The notes beneath the pieces are model-generated. The model worked only from the letters and a program-made list of their open reading frames with translations. It searched no databases and was not told the DNA's origin. A stretch of DNA of 64,000 bases, taken from NCBI RefSeq assembly GCF_947507565.1, contig NC_089184.1, forward strand, positions 868,001-932,000, written 5' to 3'. The position numbers and the translations under genes were made by a program. Positions within the stretch are counted from its first letter, which is position 1. Every line of letters begins with the position of its first letter. Below are positions 1 to 11,190 of this stretch, piece after piece. Source of the stretch: Oscarella lobularis (Eukaryota > Porifera > Homoscleromorpha > Homosclerophorida > Oscarellidae).

Positions 1-2196
1 CATTTGCGGTGCGAATTTTCCATCTTCTTTTGACAGCGCTATGATTTCAAATAGAAAATCGGCTCGATCGTCAGGCAGCCACGCCACCGCAAAGACAGTG
101 GATTCCTTCCACCAGACGACGTGTCGTAGAGCCTCCACAATGCCAGCATCAAAATCAATTCTTAAACAAAAAACACGGAGAATGATTCTAGTTCACATAC
201 GAACCATTACGTTGTACTTTCGAGTGTCCGTTAGCTCAGCAGCACCATCTTTCTGCGAAAGCAGCGCAAGTCTGCCGTCGGACAGCAAGGCGAGAACGCT
301 TCCCGACGGCCCAAAGGTTATCTGATTGATTGGCGTCGGCAATTTGACTGTCTGCGCGGCGATCGGAGGAGGGACAACTCGATATTTGAAAGGAGTCAGA
401 AGCAGTTGAGCTGAACAGAAGAACGCGGAGGAGATAATTGCAAGGGCCATACAAAAGTGGATACGCACCTCCGTCGATGACGGCAACTGTGCACGAATTT
501 GTCGCCGCTATTCCTCCACTTTGATTCGTCGTCCACGAAAATTCGTAGCAAAAAAGTCCCCCGTCTAAAAGGAGATGTCGCGGCGACGTGCCAAATCGTC
601 TCGCTCTTCCTCTCGATACCTGAAGTCATTACGTGCAGGCGATACGGTATTTCGGGATCCCACAAAAGAAACGCGACCGAGGAACGAAAATATCGCTTTT
701 CCTGCTTCAAGTACCAATGATAGTTATTCGAATGCCACAACTGAACTAAAAAGTAGACAACCATTACGTGCGCACAGTGCAGTCCCAGCCTACTCACTAT
801 ACGATTTCGAAACGGAAGAAGAAGAATCATTATCATCATCAGAAGGAAATTCTTCAAGCAATAGTGCCAACACCGACGAAGAATTGTTCCACTGCACTTC
901 CCTCACCTATAAGCTAAGCTCAAAGCGTTCGGCCTCCCTAGATGGACTCTCTACCTTGACTTGACGCTTGCCAAACGGCAGTGAGAACTCGCCGTGTTTC
1001 AAGCCGTTTCTCTCGAAGAAGACGACGTCGTGTCGATGAGGCTTGCGTTGGGTCGAAGCAATGAGACTTCCAGACGGTCTGAATAGAAAGAGAAAAAAAA
1101 ATAAATCCCCCCTCTCAATCATTTACAAAAACGCTCCGCACCTCCAGTTCAATGCCTGCTCCAATCCGCTCACATCCTCGCTCGTCGACTGGAGAATTCC
1201 GTCTCTGTTCCAAACGCGAAGTTTTCTAGCTCCTAGAAAAAAAAGTTTCAGTTTGAGTGATGAGACGAGTGTCTTTGTACCCGTATCAGGAGAAAGAGCG
1301 CTGCACACAAAGTACTGACCGTCTCCTCTCCAGCTAACGCGCGGAACGCCGTCATCCCACGAAAAAGCAGGAGAAACGCCCTGTTAAACACGCTCAAACA
1401 TAGGCAAATCAAAAATTTGAGCTGATCGACCTCGGGCGTAGGATTAAGCCTCTTCGGTTTGCCATCACTTCCATGAAACTGCGTCTCTTTACTGCCCCAG
1501 CCCACGGCAACAAATGAATCTAGCAGTATTCATCATTAGTTTTGCACTCAAGTTTTTTTGCCTTGCCTTGTCCGAAATCCTTCCCGTGAATAGGTGTCTC
1601 TGTTAGCAGATCAAAGTCTTTGGTCATTAGCAGAACGGACATGTTTCCTGCAGGCGAGACATTCCAAAAAGGGTTAATTTTTTTCTCCTCCCCATCATAC
1701 CAGTGACAAATGCCACCAATTCCTGATCAGGACTCCACGCCATTGTACGAATCCCCGAGTCAACGCACCCCACACACTCAAACTAAATCATTAGAAAAGT
1801 ATGAGAAAAACTAAATTGTCTTGCGTTCGTTCCCTTGCCTCTTTGGAAGAGCAATGACACAATAGCACGTCTCCAGATTTCGATGCCAAGCAGACGGCAT
1901 CGTGCTCCAAGACGAATTCGATGCCCACGATCGTCGCGTCTGCGTGTCCCGCGTCGGATAGAGACGTTTCGAAGAGAATCTACGCAATGGGTGGGTCGCT
2001 TGCACGTAAGGCGAGAGTGAGAGCCCCCCCTGCGAACCTCTTCTAGGTGATCGCCGTTTATTGCGACGAGAGAGCCGCGCACGACTGCATAAATAGTGTA
2101 GGATTTTCCTCTCGACTCCACGCAAAAGCAGGCAGGATTCGACAATCCTTCCTTAGGCTTGCACGAGGACAGACGAAGTAGAGCAAGGTTCTGCAT
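1..2196 (-). CDS. ELP1: Elongator complex protein 1, 5' portion (3' end beyond left edge)
   Basis: ELP1/IKAP is the scaffold subunit of Elongator, which makes the cm5U-type modification of wobble uridine in tRNA. The visible part is the N-terminal WD40 propeller region, split by short introns. From the 5' end: the start MQNLALLRL at 2196; [14 protein letters not shown] near 1490; [14 protein letters not shown] near 1200; [25 protein letters not shown] near 1050; [14 protein letters not shown] and [13 protein letters not shown] at 600-760; [15 protein letters not shown] near 340; and [15 protein letters not shown] at the left edge. Each block follows the known ELP1 order. The start was chosen because it aligns with the family N-terminus (MRNLKLFRTL in vertebrates) and the frame upstream is not family-like. 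The gene continues past coordinate 1, so the TPR-like C-terminal half is not seen. Confidence 0.93.
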
Positions 2197-2235
2197 ACCT
2201 AACACCCGGGATACCTGCACATTAACTAGATAGTT

Positions 2236-2276
2236 GGCCGATGACGTTTGAGAGCCCCTCCCACCAGGGCGCGCGC
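2236..2276 (+). repeat. Dispersed GC-rich repeat arm (copy 1)
   Basis: These 41 bases match 11191-11231 with a single difference (GATGACG versus GATCACG). At the second site the same sequence continues into a full inverted repeat, whereas here only the left arm is present and is followed by CCGGGG. The copy lies about 40 bp upstream of the ELP1 start codon and so probably falls in its promoter or 5' UTR. Confidence 0.85.
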
Positions 2277-2793
2277 CCGGGGAATTAGTCAGTGACGTCA
2301 CCTAACGTCATCGAGATTGCGTAGACGAGCCCAACGGGAAGGATATGAAGACACTTGCCCTCAAAAGGAGGCGTTCCCAAAATTTTTTGAAAAGGAACTG
2401 TCGAACCTTCGTTTATTCGACGAAAACGGCGGTGTAATTAAATTAATCGTTTCCGGTGGGCGGCGAAAATTTTTCCATGTACTGTTGCTATGCAGAAAAC
2501 GCGATTTTGAAGATGGCAATTGTATTATCGAGCGAGTGACCTACACGCCGTAGCGTCGAAGTCATTAAGGACAAAACCCCGTTTTTTTGGCATATAGTAA
2601 GGGGGTATTACTCTCTGGAAATGGAAATACCGATTAATGACACGAGTATCAGTACCGAACGCGAGCAGTCTTGATCAGTGGTAATACTGACGCTGCTCCG
2701 AATCCGTACCGATAGACAGTGGAAAGAGTGCAGGCGTCTCTGGCTGTCCGCGTGCAATCGCTACGATTCTCGCGCGCAGCAACAGAGTCTGTC

Positions 2794-3160
2794 GATCGAG
2801 AGAAATGTGTTATGGGTGCGAATGTCTCGCACGACGGGCCCATCTCTCGCGTCGTACGATCACGTATCTTCGACGATCGAGAGAAATGTGTTATGGGTGC
2901 GAATGTCTTCCACGACGGGCGGATCTCTCGCGTCGTACGATCACGTATCTTCGACGATCGAGAGAAATGTGTTATGGGTGCGAATGTCTCGCACGACGGG
3001 CGCACCTCCGGATCGTACGATCACGTATCTTCGACGATCGAGAGAAATGTGTTATGGGTGCGAATGTCTCACACGACGGGCGCCATCTCTCGCGTCGTAC
3101 GATCACGTATCTTCGACGATCGAGAGAAATGTGTTATGGGTGCGAATGTCTCGAAGGACG
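2794..3160 (+). repeat. 81-bp minisatellite, about 4.5 copies
   Basis: The phrase GATCGAGAGAAATGTGTTAT begins at 2794, 2875, 2956, 3036 and 3118, giving periods of 81, 81, 80 and 82. Each unit runs through GGGTGCGAATGTCTCGCACG and ends with GTACGATCACGTATCTTCGAC. Units differ by a few substitutions and single-base indels. No function is evident. Confidence 0.95.
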
Positions 3161-3618
3161 TGCATAAGGATGCACGGCCTCTCGTCAATTAGAGAGGAAT
3201 AAAGTAGGCTCTAGTGTCTTTCGAATCGCCTCACTGTACCCGAACGTCACGAAAAGTGCGAATAATTGCACTTGTAGAGCTGCGGTGCGACGTAGGCGAA
3301 CGCTGATGTTAGTACCGTGTACGTACCGAGCTCGCTTCGCTTCTACTGATCATGGTGTGCGCGTCGTCTGCAGCCACGCAGTCCAGGAGAGCGAAAAACG
3401 GAGCCGTTTTAGGGCGACTCCAACGCATGCGTCGAAAAAGTCTAAATATAAATACTCGCGTTTCAATTAATTAAACTTAGAGTACTACTGTACTGTGCAC
3501 CAAAAAAATCGACATAGAGTGAGACAAGGAATACAGAGCCGGAAGACGACGTCGAGAGACGTAAAATTCTACAGTTCCAATGTTATATTAGACGAGAGAC
3601 GACTCCTTTCGATTTTTC

Positions 3619-5456
3619 TCAAGAGAAAGTCAGTCCAGCGTCTCGATAGGTGATATAGATCTTCTCCAGCGCCGAACAGAAAGCCGCCGTTCTCATATCG
3701 AGCCCCAAATTGTACTCGTGAGCGCGAGTGATAATAAACTAGAAAAGAAAATCGCAAAAATGGAATTCAAAAATCACTTCAAAAAGCTTAGAAGATCGTT
3801 CCATGGTGTATTCCAGCCCCGAATTGACGATATCCTTCTCAGAAGCCCCCTAGAAAAACGCCCTAGACGTCAAGGGATGTCCTCTAAAAATTCTCGTCTC
3901 ACCGCAATGCGTTTTTGAAATTCTGCCGATGGGGATACCGGTATGGGACCCCCGCTGCGTCCAAACTTAACTTCAAGGCTCTGCTGGACGCTCTCTTCAT
4001 AAAAAAACAAACACAGACTATAGTCTGATTTCCTGGAGACGCGTTTCGCGTTTACCAAGGAGATGATAGTTGCTCTCTTTCTCGTATTTAAACAGGAGAC
4101 GACCGAAACTGACGTGGCTGATGTTTTTCAGCCATTCGAAGTAGGACACGGTCACGCCGCCGGCATTGGCGAAAATATCCTAATTGGAGGGAAGGATATA
4201 GGATAAAGGGGCGGTGGGACACGCCAGGGGCTCACTGGAATGACGAGACGGTTTCTCTCGATTAAGATCTTGTCGGCGGCGGGAGTCGTGGGCCCGTTAG
4301 CGCCTTCAAGAATTATCTAAAGGGTTAGGGGGTGATCTGAGTGCGGGTCAGGGTTCAAACTCTGTCTTCATACAGTCTCTATAAAAGTCAAAGGCTAGCC
4401 TCTTTTCTACATCAACATCACTGATTCTCAACGGTTCTATGATAGCTCTTCTATTTTTTCTCCCTAATCAAAGCTTTTATGACCGTCTAAGTCAAACGAT
4501 TATTCCATAACAGCCTCTACATCGCCATTCAGGATTTCTTAATGGTTCTATGACCCCCTCTTCCTTTCTTTCCACGTATTCAAAGCTTATGATCCTCTAA
4601 GTCAAAGGACTATTCAATAACAGCCTCTTTTCTACATCTACATCACTAATCAGGAATTCTCGTCGCGGTTTCATGATACCTCTTCTATTTTTTCTCCCTA
4701 ATCAAAGCTTTTATGACCGTCTAAGTCAAAAGATTATTCAATAACAGCCTCTACATCACCATTCAGGATTTCTCAATGGTTCTATGACCCCTTTCCACGT
4801 ATTCAAAGCTTATGATCCTCTAAGTCAAAGTATATTCAATAACAGCCTCTTCTCCACATCTACATCACTATTAAGGAATTCTCATCGCGGTTCTATGACC
4901 CCCTCTTCCTTTCTACTCCTCTAAATCAAGGACTATTCAATAACAGCCTCTTCTACATCTACCATACATGCCTTTCTCTACCTTTGCCTTTATTTCTCCA
5001 GAGTTCTTGCTTGTGATCTGTTTCTCGCCGGCCGCCGGAACGAGAATGTCGCATTGAGCGACGAGGAGATCGTCCGTCGTCTCTTCGGCCATGGGAAACC
5101 CCTTGAGCGTCTTATTCTCAATCTTATACTCCTCCACTTCGCGCGGATGAATTCCCTTGGGATTCCACAGGGAGACGTCCTTCTCGATGATCCCAATCAG
5201 ACGCGCGCCCTGACGATGAAGATAACGGCAAACGTGAAGACCCACGTTACCAAAACCCTAAAGAAAAGTCCCAGATGACGCAAGTGGAACGAAAAGCGCG
5301 GATCCCATACCTGAACAATAAAAGTCTTGTCCTTGAAACCGGGCGTCAATTCGACACGAGAAAGGTAATAGGCTAAAATAAAGTCTCGCTTTGATTCCGA
5401 CTCTATGAGCATGATGTACCGTCGTTGAGGAAGTAATCCAATGTGTGATACAGTCC
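3619..5456 (-). CDS. GLUD1: Glutamate dehydrogenase, 3' half only (5' exons missing)
   Basis: Mitochondrial NAD(P)-dependent glutamate dehydrogenase interconverts glutamate and 2-oxoglutarate. Only the C-terminal part is here, over about eight short exons: [12 protein letters not shown] (5456-5420), [20 protein letters not shown] (about 5367-5310), [20 protein letters not shown] (near 5240), [10 protein letters not shown] (near 5040), [22 protein letters not shown] (4170-4090), SAEFQKRI (near 3930), [15 protein letters not shown] (near 3825) and [20 protein letters not shown] ending at a TGA (3621-3619). These match the Rossmann domain, antenna region and C-terminus of the animal enzyme. The substrate-binding N-terminal domain (about the first 250 residues) is absent: upstream of the acceptor TTGTCAG at 5457 lies unrelated sequence and then the 9-bp array. 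The gene as assembled therefore cannot encode an active enzyme. Confidence 0.9.
4380..4975. repeat. Degenerate tandem repeat of about 234 bp in a GLUD intron
   Basis: The phrase CTCTTCTATTTTTTCTCCCT followed by AATCAAAGCTTTTATGACCG occurs at about 4446 and again at about 4680. The surrounding phrases (TTCAATAACAGCCTCT, CATCACTA.TCAGGAATTCTC, TGGTTCTATGACC) recur in the same order, about two and a half imperfect copies in all. The repeat enlarges an intron that would otherwise be as short as the others in this window. Confidence 0.8.
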
Positions 5457-5621
5457 CTGACAAGAAAGATTACGTAAAGGAGAGAACCCTTTGGATACTA
5501 ATGCTACGGAGAGTCTGCCTACACCTATCTCAATGAAGTCGAGAGAGGACAGCATTCGGCCAGCGCTACGTTTCTCTATTAAAGGACTAGGATGCCTATA
5601 CGCTCACTCGTCGTTAAATCT

Positions 5622-8600
5622 CTACTACATCTACTACAACGACTACAACGGCTACAACGGCTACAACGACTACAACGGCTACAACTACTACAACGACTAC
5701 AACGACTACAACGGCTACGACGACTACAACGGCTACAACAACAACGGCTACAATGACTACAACGGCTACAAAGGCTACAACCACTACAAAGGCTACAACC
5801 ACTACAAAGGCTACAAAGGCTACAAAGGCTACAACTACTACAACGGCTACAACGGCTACAACGACTACAACGACTACAACGGCTACAACGGCTACAACGG
5901 CTACAACGACTACAACGGCTACAACGGCTACAACGGCTACAACTACTACAACGACTACAACGGCTACAACGGCTACAACTACTACAACGACTACAACGGC
6001 TACAACGGCTACAACGACTACAACGGCTACAACGACTACAACGGCTACAACGACTACAACCACTACAACGGCTACAATGACTACAATGACTACAACGGCT
6101 ACAATGACTACAATGACTACAACGGCTACAAAGGCTACAACCACTACAAAGGCTACAACTACTACAAAGGCTACAACGGCTACATGCAACGACTACAACG
6201 ACTACAACGACTACAACGGCTACAACGACTACAACCACTACAAAGGCTACAACCACTACAACGACTACAACGGCTACAACGACTACAACGGCTACAACGA
6301 CTACAACCACTACAACGGCTACAATGACTACAATGACTACAACGGCTACAAAGGCTACAATGACTACAACGGCTACAAAGGCTACAACCACTACAAAGGC
6401 TACAACCACTACAAAGGCTACAACGGCTACAACGACTACAACGACTACAACGACTACAACGGCTACAACGGCTACAACGACTACAACGACTACAAAGGCT
6501 ACAACCACTACAACGACTACAACGGCTACAACGACTACAACGGCTACAACGACTACAACCACTACAACGGCTACAATGACTACAATGACTACAACGGCTA
6601 CAAAGGCTACAATGACTACAACGGCTACAAAGGCTACAACCACTACAAAGGCTACAACAACTACAAAGGCTACAACGGCTACAACGACTACAACGACTAC
6701 AACGGCTACAACGGCTACAACGACTACAACGACTACAAAGGCTACAACCACTACAACGGCTACAATGACTACAATGACTACAACGGCTACAAAGGCTACA
6801 ATGACTACAACGGCTACAAAGGCTACAACCACTACAAAGGCTACAACAACTACAAAGGCTACAAAGGCTACAACGGCTACAACGACTACAACGGCTACAA
6901 CCACTACAACGGCTACAACGGCTACAACGGCTACAACGGCTACAACGACTACAAAGGCTACAAAGGCTACATGCAACCACTACAAAGGCTACAACCACTA
7001 CAAAGGCTATACAAAGGCTATACAAAGGCTATACAACGGCTACAACTACTACAACGACTACAACGGCTACAACGGCTACAACGGCTACAACGGCTACAAC
7101 GGCTACAACGGCTACAACGGCTACAACGGCTACAACGACTACAACGGCTACAACTACTACAACGGCTACAACGGCTACAACGGCTACAACGGCTACAACG
7201 ACTACAACGGCTACAACGGCTACAACTACTACAACGGCTACAACGGCTACAAAGGCTACAACTACTACAACGGCTACAACTACTACAACGGCTACAACGG
7301 CTACAACGGCTACAAAGGCTACAACCACTACAAAGGCTACAACCACTACAAAGGCTACAAAGGCTACAACGGCTACAACAACTACAACGACTACAACGGC
7401 TACAACGGCTACAACTACTACAACGGCTACAACGGCTACAAAGGCTACAAAGGCTACAAAGGCTACAAAGGCTACAACTACTACAACGACTACAACGGCT
7501 ACAACGGCTACAACGGCTACAAAGGCTACAACCACTACAACGGCTACAACGGCTACAACGGCTACAACGACTACAACGGCTACAACGGCTACAACGGCTA
7601 CAACGACTACAACGGCTACAACGGCTACAACTACTACAACGGCTACAACGGCTACAAAGGCTACAACTACTACAAAGGCTACAAAGGCTACAACGGCTAC
7701 AACTACTACAACGACTACAACGGCTACAACGGCTACAACGGCTACAATGGCTACAACGACTACAACGGCTACAACGACTACAACCACTACAACGGCTACA
7801 AAGGCTACAATGACTACAACGGCTACAAAGGCTACAACCACTACAAAGGCTACAACCACTACAAAGGCTACAAAGGCTACAACGGCTACAACAACTACAA
7901 CGACTACAACGGCTACAACGGCTACAACGACTACAACGACTACAACGGCTACAACGGCTACAACTACTACAACGGCTACAACGGCTACAAAGGCTACAAA
8001 GGCTACAACTACTACAAAGGCTACAAAGGCTACAAAGGCTACAACTACTACAACGACTACAACGGCTACAACGGCTACAACGGCTACAAAGGCTACAACC
8101 ACTACAACGGCTACAACGGCTACAACGGCTACAACGACTACAACGGCTACAACGGCTACAACGGCTACAACTACTACAACGGCTACAACTACTACAACGG
8201 CTACAACGGCTACAACGGCTACAACGGCTACAACGGCTACAACTACTACAACGGCTACAACGACTACAACGGCTACAACGGCTACAACGACTACAACGGC
8301 TACAACGGCTACAACTACTACAACGGCTACAACGACTACAACGGCTACAACGGCTACAACGACTACAACGGCTACAACGGCTACAACGGCTACAACTACT
8401 ACAACGGCTACAACTACTACAACGGCTACAACGGCTACAACGGCTACAACGGCTACAACTACTACAACGGCTACAACGACTACAACGGCTACAACGGCTA
8501 CAACTACTACAACAACTACAACGGCTACAACGACTACAACGGCTACAACTACTACAACGGCTACAACTACTACAACGACTACAACGACTACAACGGCTAC

Positions 8601-8680
8601 AACGACTACAACGGCTACAAGGACTACAACTACTACAACGACTACAACGGCTACAACGGCTACAACGACTACAAAGGCCT
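5622..8680 (+). repeat. 3-kb array of 9-bp units (CTACAANNN)
   Basis: About 340 consecutive 9-mers of the form CTACAA followed by CGG, CGA, AGG, CCA, CTA, TGA or CAA. The register is nearly perfect; breaks include GGCTACATGCAAC at about 6180 and 6968 and GGCTATACAAAGG at about 7010. Higher-order structure is visible: a block starting ACAATGACTACAATGACTAC recurs at 6321, 6573 and 6762, so spacings are 252 and 189 bp, both multiples of nine. Because the unit length is divisible by three, several frames on both strands stay open for hundreds of codons (for example Tyr-Asn-Gly, Leu-Gln-Arg or Thr-Thr-Ala repeats); I do not take these as genes. The array separates two truncated genes on the same strand. 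Confidence 0.97.
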
Positions 8681-8820
8681 ATAATAATGAGGCATAGGTA
8701 TGTAGTGCAAGTGGAAACTCAGTGCAAGCAAACGAGAGCGAGAACGCAGTGCAAGGAGAGCATAGCAAGTGGAAACGAAGGACCATTGCACGTGGAAAAC
8801 GCATAGAACTTTAGGCTTAC

Positions 8821-10353
8821 CGTCGCCGACTCCCGGGCCCTTATTCTGAGGACCCGACCCTTCTTGATCTCCGCCTCGAGATGATGCTCGTGCGCGCCCA
8901 TCTCGTGTCCGACCCCGCCCAACACCCCCATGACGGCACGCGGAAACGAAACGAACGCCGTCTCGATCCTGTGCGAGACCCGATAGAGCAAAGGCGGCAC
9001 TTTCAATCCGTAGAACATGTGAGGCAGGATGGCGGCGAACGGACGAAGACTATCGAGACCCGTCGCGTCGATGAGACCCTTCATGAGAGACTTGAGAAGG
9101 GATTTCTTCGATTTACCCAGAGTGTTTTCGGCTATGACTTCTATGGAAGCGGCAAAAGCGCTGCCCCATAGAGCTATGAGCGAAAAAATAATTGGGAGAG
9201 AGACGGAAGATATTGTATTATTTACCTATTAGATATGTTTGATCGAGTTCCGGGTATTTGCGACAGACGACGCCGCAGCACTTGCTTCCGGCTAGATCTT
9301 CGATTTTATAAAACGTGCCGAATTTCGAAATGCCGTATTCGTACGGAGTAAATTCAACCCACTCTAAAAAAGAAAGAAAAACGTTATAGAGACCCCAGGG
9401 GGGTCTCCTCTCCTTCTAGATAAGAAAAAAACAAATAGACTCCTACAAAATTTAAATTCTATTTATTATTACTTTTTTATCTGGTTCGAAAATTGACGAC
9501 AAATAGCATTCCCAGAGGTCGACTAAGGAGATGTTGAGTCCGTCCAAGTAGCGTTGATAGATCTCCTTTATGTAGTTGTCGGCGCGCGTGATGTGCATGA
9601 TTCTCTCCATTTCGTTGCAGCGTTCCCTGAGATAGGAGCCGCACTTGTAGACGTCCGGTCCGCCGTCAGTCGTAAACAAATTAGAAACATACCTCAAGAA
9701 GAAAAAAGAAATAAAAAATGTCGATTAATAATTATTTAGATTATTACCACGTGGATCCGGATAACGTTGACACGTAGGTGCAGCAGTCTAACAGAGCCGT
9801 CTCCCATAATGCCTGAACGGCACCGCACATTCCCGTCATCGCACGAAACCCGCCACCGGAACCGATAACAGAAACAACAGGAGCCTACGAAAAAAGACAT
9901 AGGGGTCCTCTATGTGAGACCAGGTACCCTCCTCTATCATCCCTAACGTCTCTATGCTTTGGCTTAAAGATATAGGTGCCTTTAATTATGCTGTGCATTT
10001 TCGATTAATGCGTAGGCCTTGAGTGCCCCTACTAGCTCTGAAACTTGGGTAATACGAATCCTTAACAGGTTGAATGTTCCTCTCCTTTCCATTAATAATT
10101 ACTATCTCAAGTATTAGGCTCGCTCTGAGGGCTCCCCATTTGCTTTAAAGATATGGGCGCCTTCTATCATCCCTAACGTCTCTATGCTTTGGCTTAAAGA
10201 TATAGGTGCCTTTATGCTTTGGCTTACCTTTTTGACTGAGATCTTTCTGCCCAGCAGTCGGCTTATTGAATCAGCGCAACGCTTCTTTCGTTTCTTCACT
10301 GTTCGGTTTTCAGCTGGATGAAGATTGTAGCCCAAACGAATATCCAATTTCAT
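8821..10353 (-). CDS. Cytosolic phospholipase A2 (group IV), catalytic-domain fragment
   Basis: Group IV phospholipases A2 release fatty acid, typically arachidonate, from membrane phospholipids with a Ser/Asp dyad. Exons: KLDIRLGYNLHPAE to SRLLGRKISVKK (10353 to about 10230); APVVSVIGSGGGFRAMTGM to TYVSTLSGSTW (9890-9757), which holds the GGGFR oxyanion motif and the nucleophile in LSGS; YVSNLFTTDGGPD to the position near 9480; a block with FTPYEYGISKFGTF and EDLAGSKCCG (9360-9235); then WGSAFAASIEV to RARESAT (about 9175-8821), ending at a good donor (ACG|GTAAGC). The part carrying the catalytic Asp and C-terminus is missing; the 9-bp array follows. No C2 domain is found upstream. The ATG at 10353 directly follows a plausible acceptor (CTATTAG), so it may be internal rather than the true start. 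Confidence 0.85.
9930..10215. repeat. Direct repeat pair in a cPLA2 intron
   Basis: The phrase CTATCATCCCTAACGTCTCT continuing ATGCTTTGGCTTAAAGATATAGGTGCCTTTA occurs at about 9934-9984 and again at about 10163-10214. The second copy is followed by another ATGCTTTGGCTTA. The pair lies in the intron between the first two cPLA2 exons. Confidence 0.85.
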
Positions 10354-10603
10354 TCTAATAGACCACACGCGAATGAAAAACTACTAAACTATTTCAAACT
10401 ACGTTACCTACGAAGTCAAACCGAAATTTCAAGATACGCTTTCCTCTATGAAAAAAAATAATCCGAACGAAATGACGTCACTCTTCACGTACCCAAATAT
10501 CAATTCGCTCCTTCCGGTACGGCGCACCCAAATTAAATCGATTAAGATTAATATAAAAATCGTCAGAATATTTCGTATCCGGTCCATAATTGTCGTCCCG
10601 GTC

Positions 10604-10835
10604 CATAAATGAATGTCGTTCATAGGTCTCTGTATGTACATAAACGAATGTCGTTCATAGGTCTCTGTATGTATATAAACGAATGTCGTTCATAGGTCTC
10701 TGTATGTACATAAATGAATGGCGTTCATAGGTCTCTGTATGTACATAAACAAATGGCGTTCATAGGTCTCTGTATGTACAAAAACGAATGTCGTTCATAG
10801 GTCTCTGTAAGTACATAAACGAATGTCACGTTACA
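10604..10835 (+). repeat. 35-bp tandem repeat, about 6.5 copies
   Basis: CATAGGTCTCTGTATGTACA begins at 10621, 10656, 10691, 10726, 10761 and 10796, exactly 35 bp apart, with each unit completed by TAAACGAATGTCGTT or a close variant. Copies are contiguous with no unique spacers. The array lies upstream of the cPLA2 exons; no function is evident. Confidence 0.95.
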
Positions 10836-11045
10836 GTGTATCAGCAGGGATATAATAGAAGAGGGATATGTAACTCGCGCTATCACGTGACGTTTTCTTG
10901 ATGCAAGCCCTGATGCAAGCATAGATAGCATAGATATATCAGCATATTGTTATATCTTTGCTGCAAACTATTGAACATAATCCGGGGATACTATCTACTC
11001 TGACGTCACCTTTTTATGTACATTTTGTTCAAAATACGGGAGAGT

Positions 11046-11072
11046 ATGACATCACAATGAATGTGATGTCAT
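11046..11072. repeat. Perfect 11-bp inverted repeat
   Basis: ATGACATCACA, a five-base loop (ATGAA), and TGTGATGTCAT form a perfect hairpin. TGACGTCA-like palindromes lie on both sides (about 11002 and 11110). The cluster could be part of a small non-autonomous mobile element together with the GC-rich hairpin at 11191-11260, but no terminal repeats or target-site duplication were established. Confidence 0.7.
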
Positions 11073-11126
11073 AAAGGCACCTGTGTGTGTGATAGGTTTA
11101 GGAGCTATTGTGACGTCAGGGTTACC

Positions 11127-11171
<45 letters not shown>
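11127..11171 (+). repeat. (GACA)n microsatellite
   Basis: Eleven consecutive perfect GACA units, immediately preceding the GC-rich hairpin element. Confidence 0.97.
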
Positions 11172-11172
<1 letters not shown>

Positions 11173-11190
11173 AACACACTTTCCGATTTT

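Larger units (their letters stand above)
2197..3618. other. Intergenic region between ELP1 start and GLUD stop
   Basis: No gene is recognised in this 1.4-kb stretch. It holds a copy of a dispersed GC-rich repeat arm (2236-2276), a palindromic CRE-like TGACGTCA motif at about 2292 just upstream of ELP1 (possible promoter element, inference only), and an 81-bp minisatellite (2794-3160). Open frames across the minisatellite arise because its period is divisible by three. The remaining sequence (2300-2790 and 3165-3618) shows nothing I can name. Confidence 0.6.

Noticed and set aside
2317-2553. Plus-strand frame of 78 codons upstream of the minisatellite
   Set aside because: No family resemblance, splice signals or start context; likely chance.
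2649-3202. Three overlapping open frames across the 81-bp repeat
   Set aside because: Their repetition follows the minisatellite period; none shows a known domain or non-repetitive coding flank.
5491-8697. Several very long open frames on both strands through the 9-bp array (up to about 790 codons)
   Set aside because: They exist because the unit is nine bases without stops in those frames. No frame has splice or start context, and frames on both strands are equally open.
8821-8850. The end of the last cPLA2 exon (RESAT) resembles the GLUD segment before GVFHG (GRISATGRG)
   Set aside because: Only four or five residues agree, the residues before it are not GLUD-like, and the joined product would lack the GR pair. 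I treat it as chance, but note that the splice phases fit.
10604-10835. Possible CRISPR-like array (regular 35-bp repeat)
   Set aside because: Units are contiguous without unique spacers, and the surrounding genes are clearly nuclear and eukaryotic.
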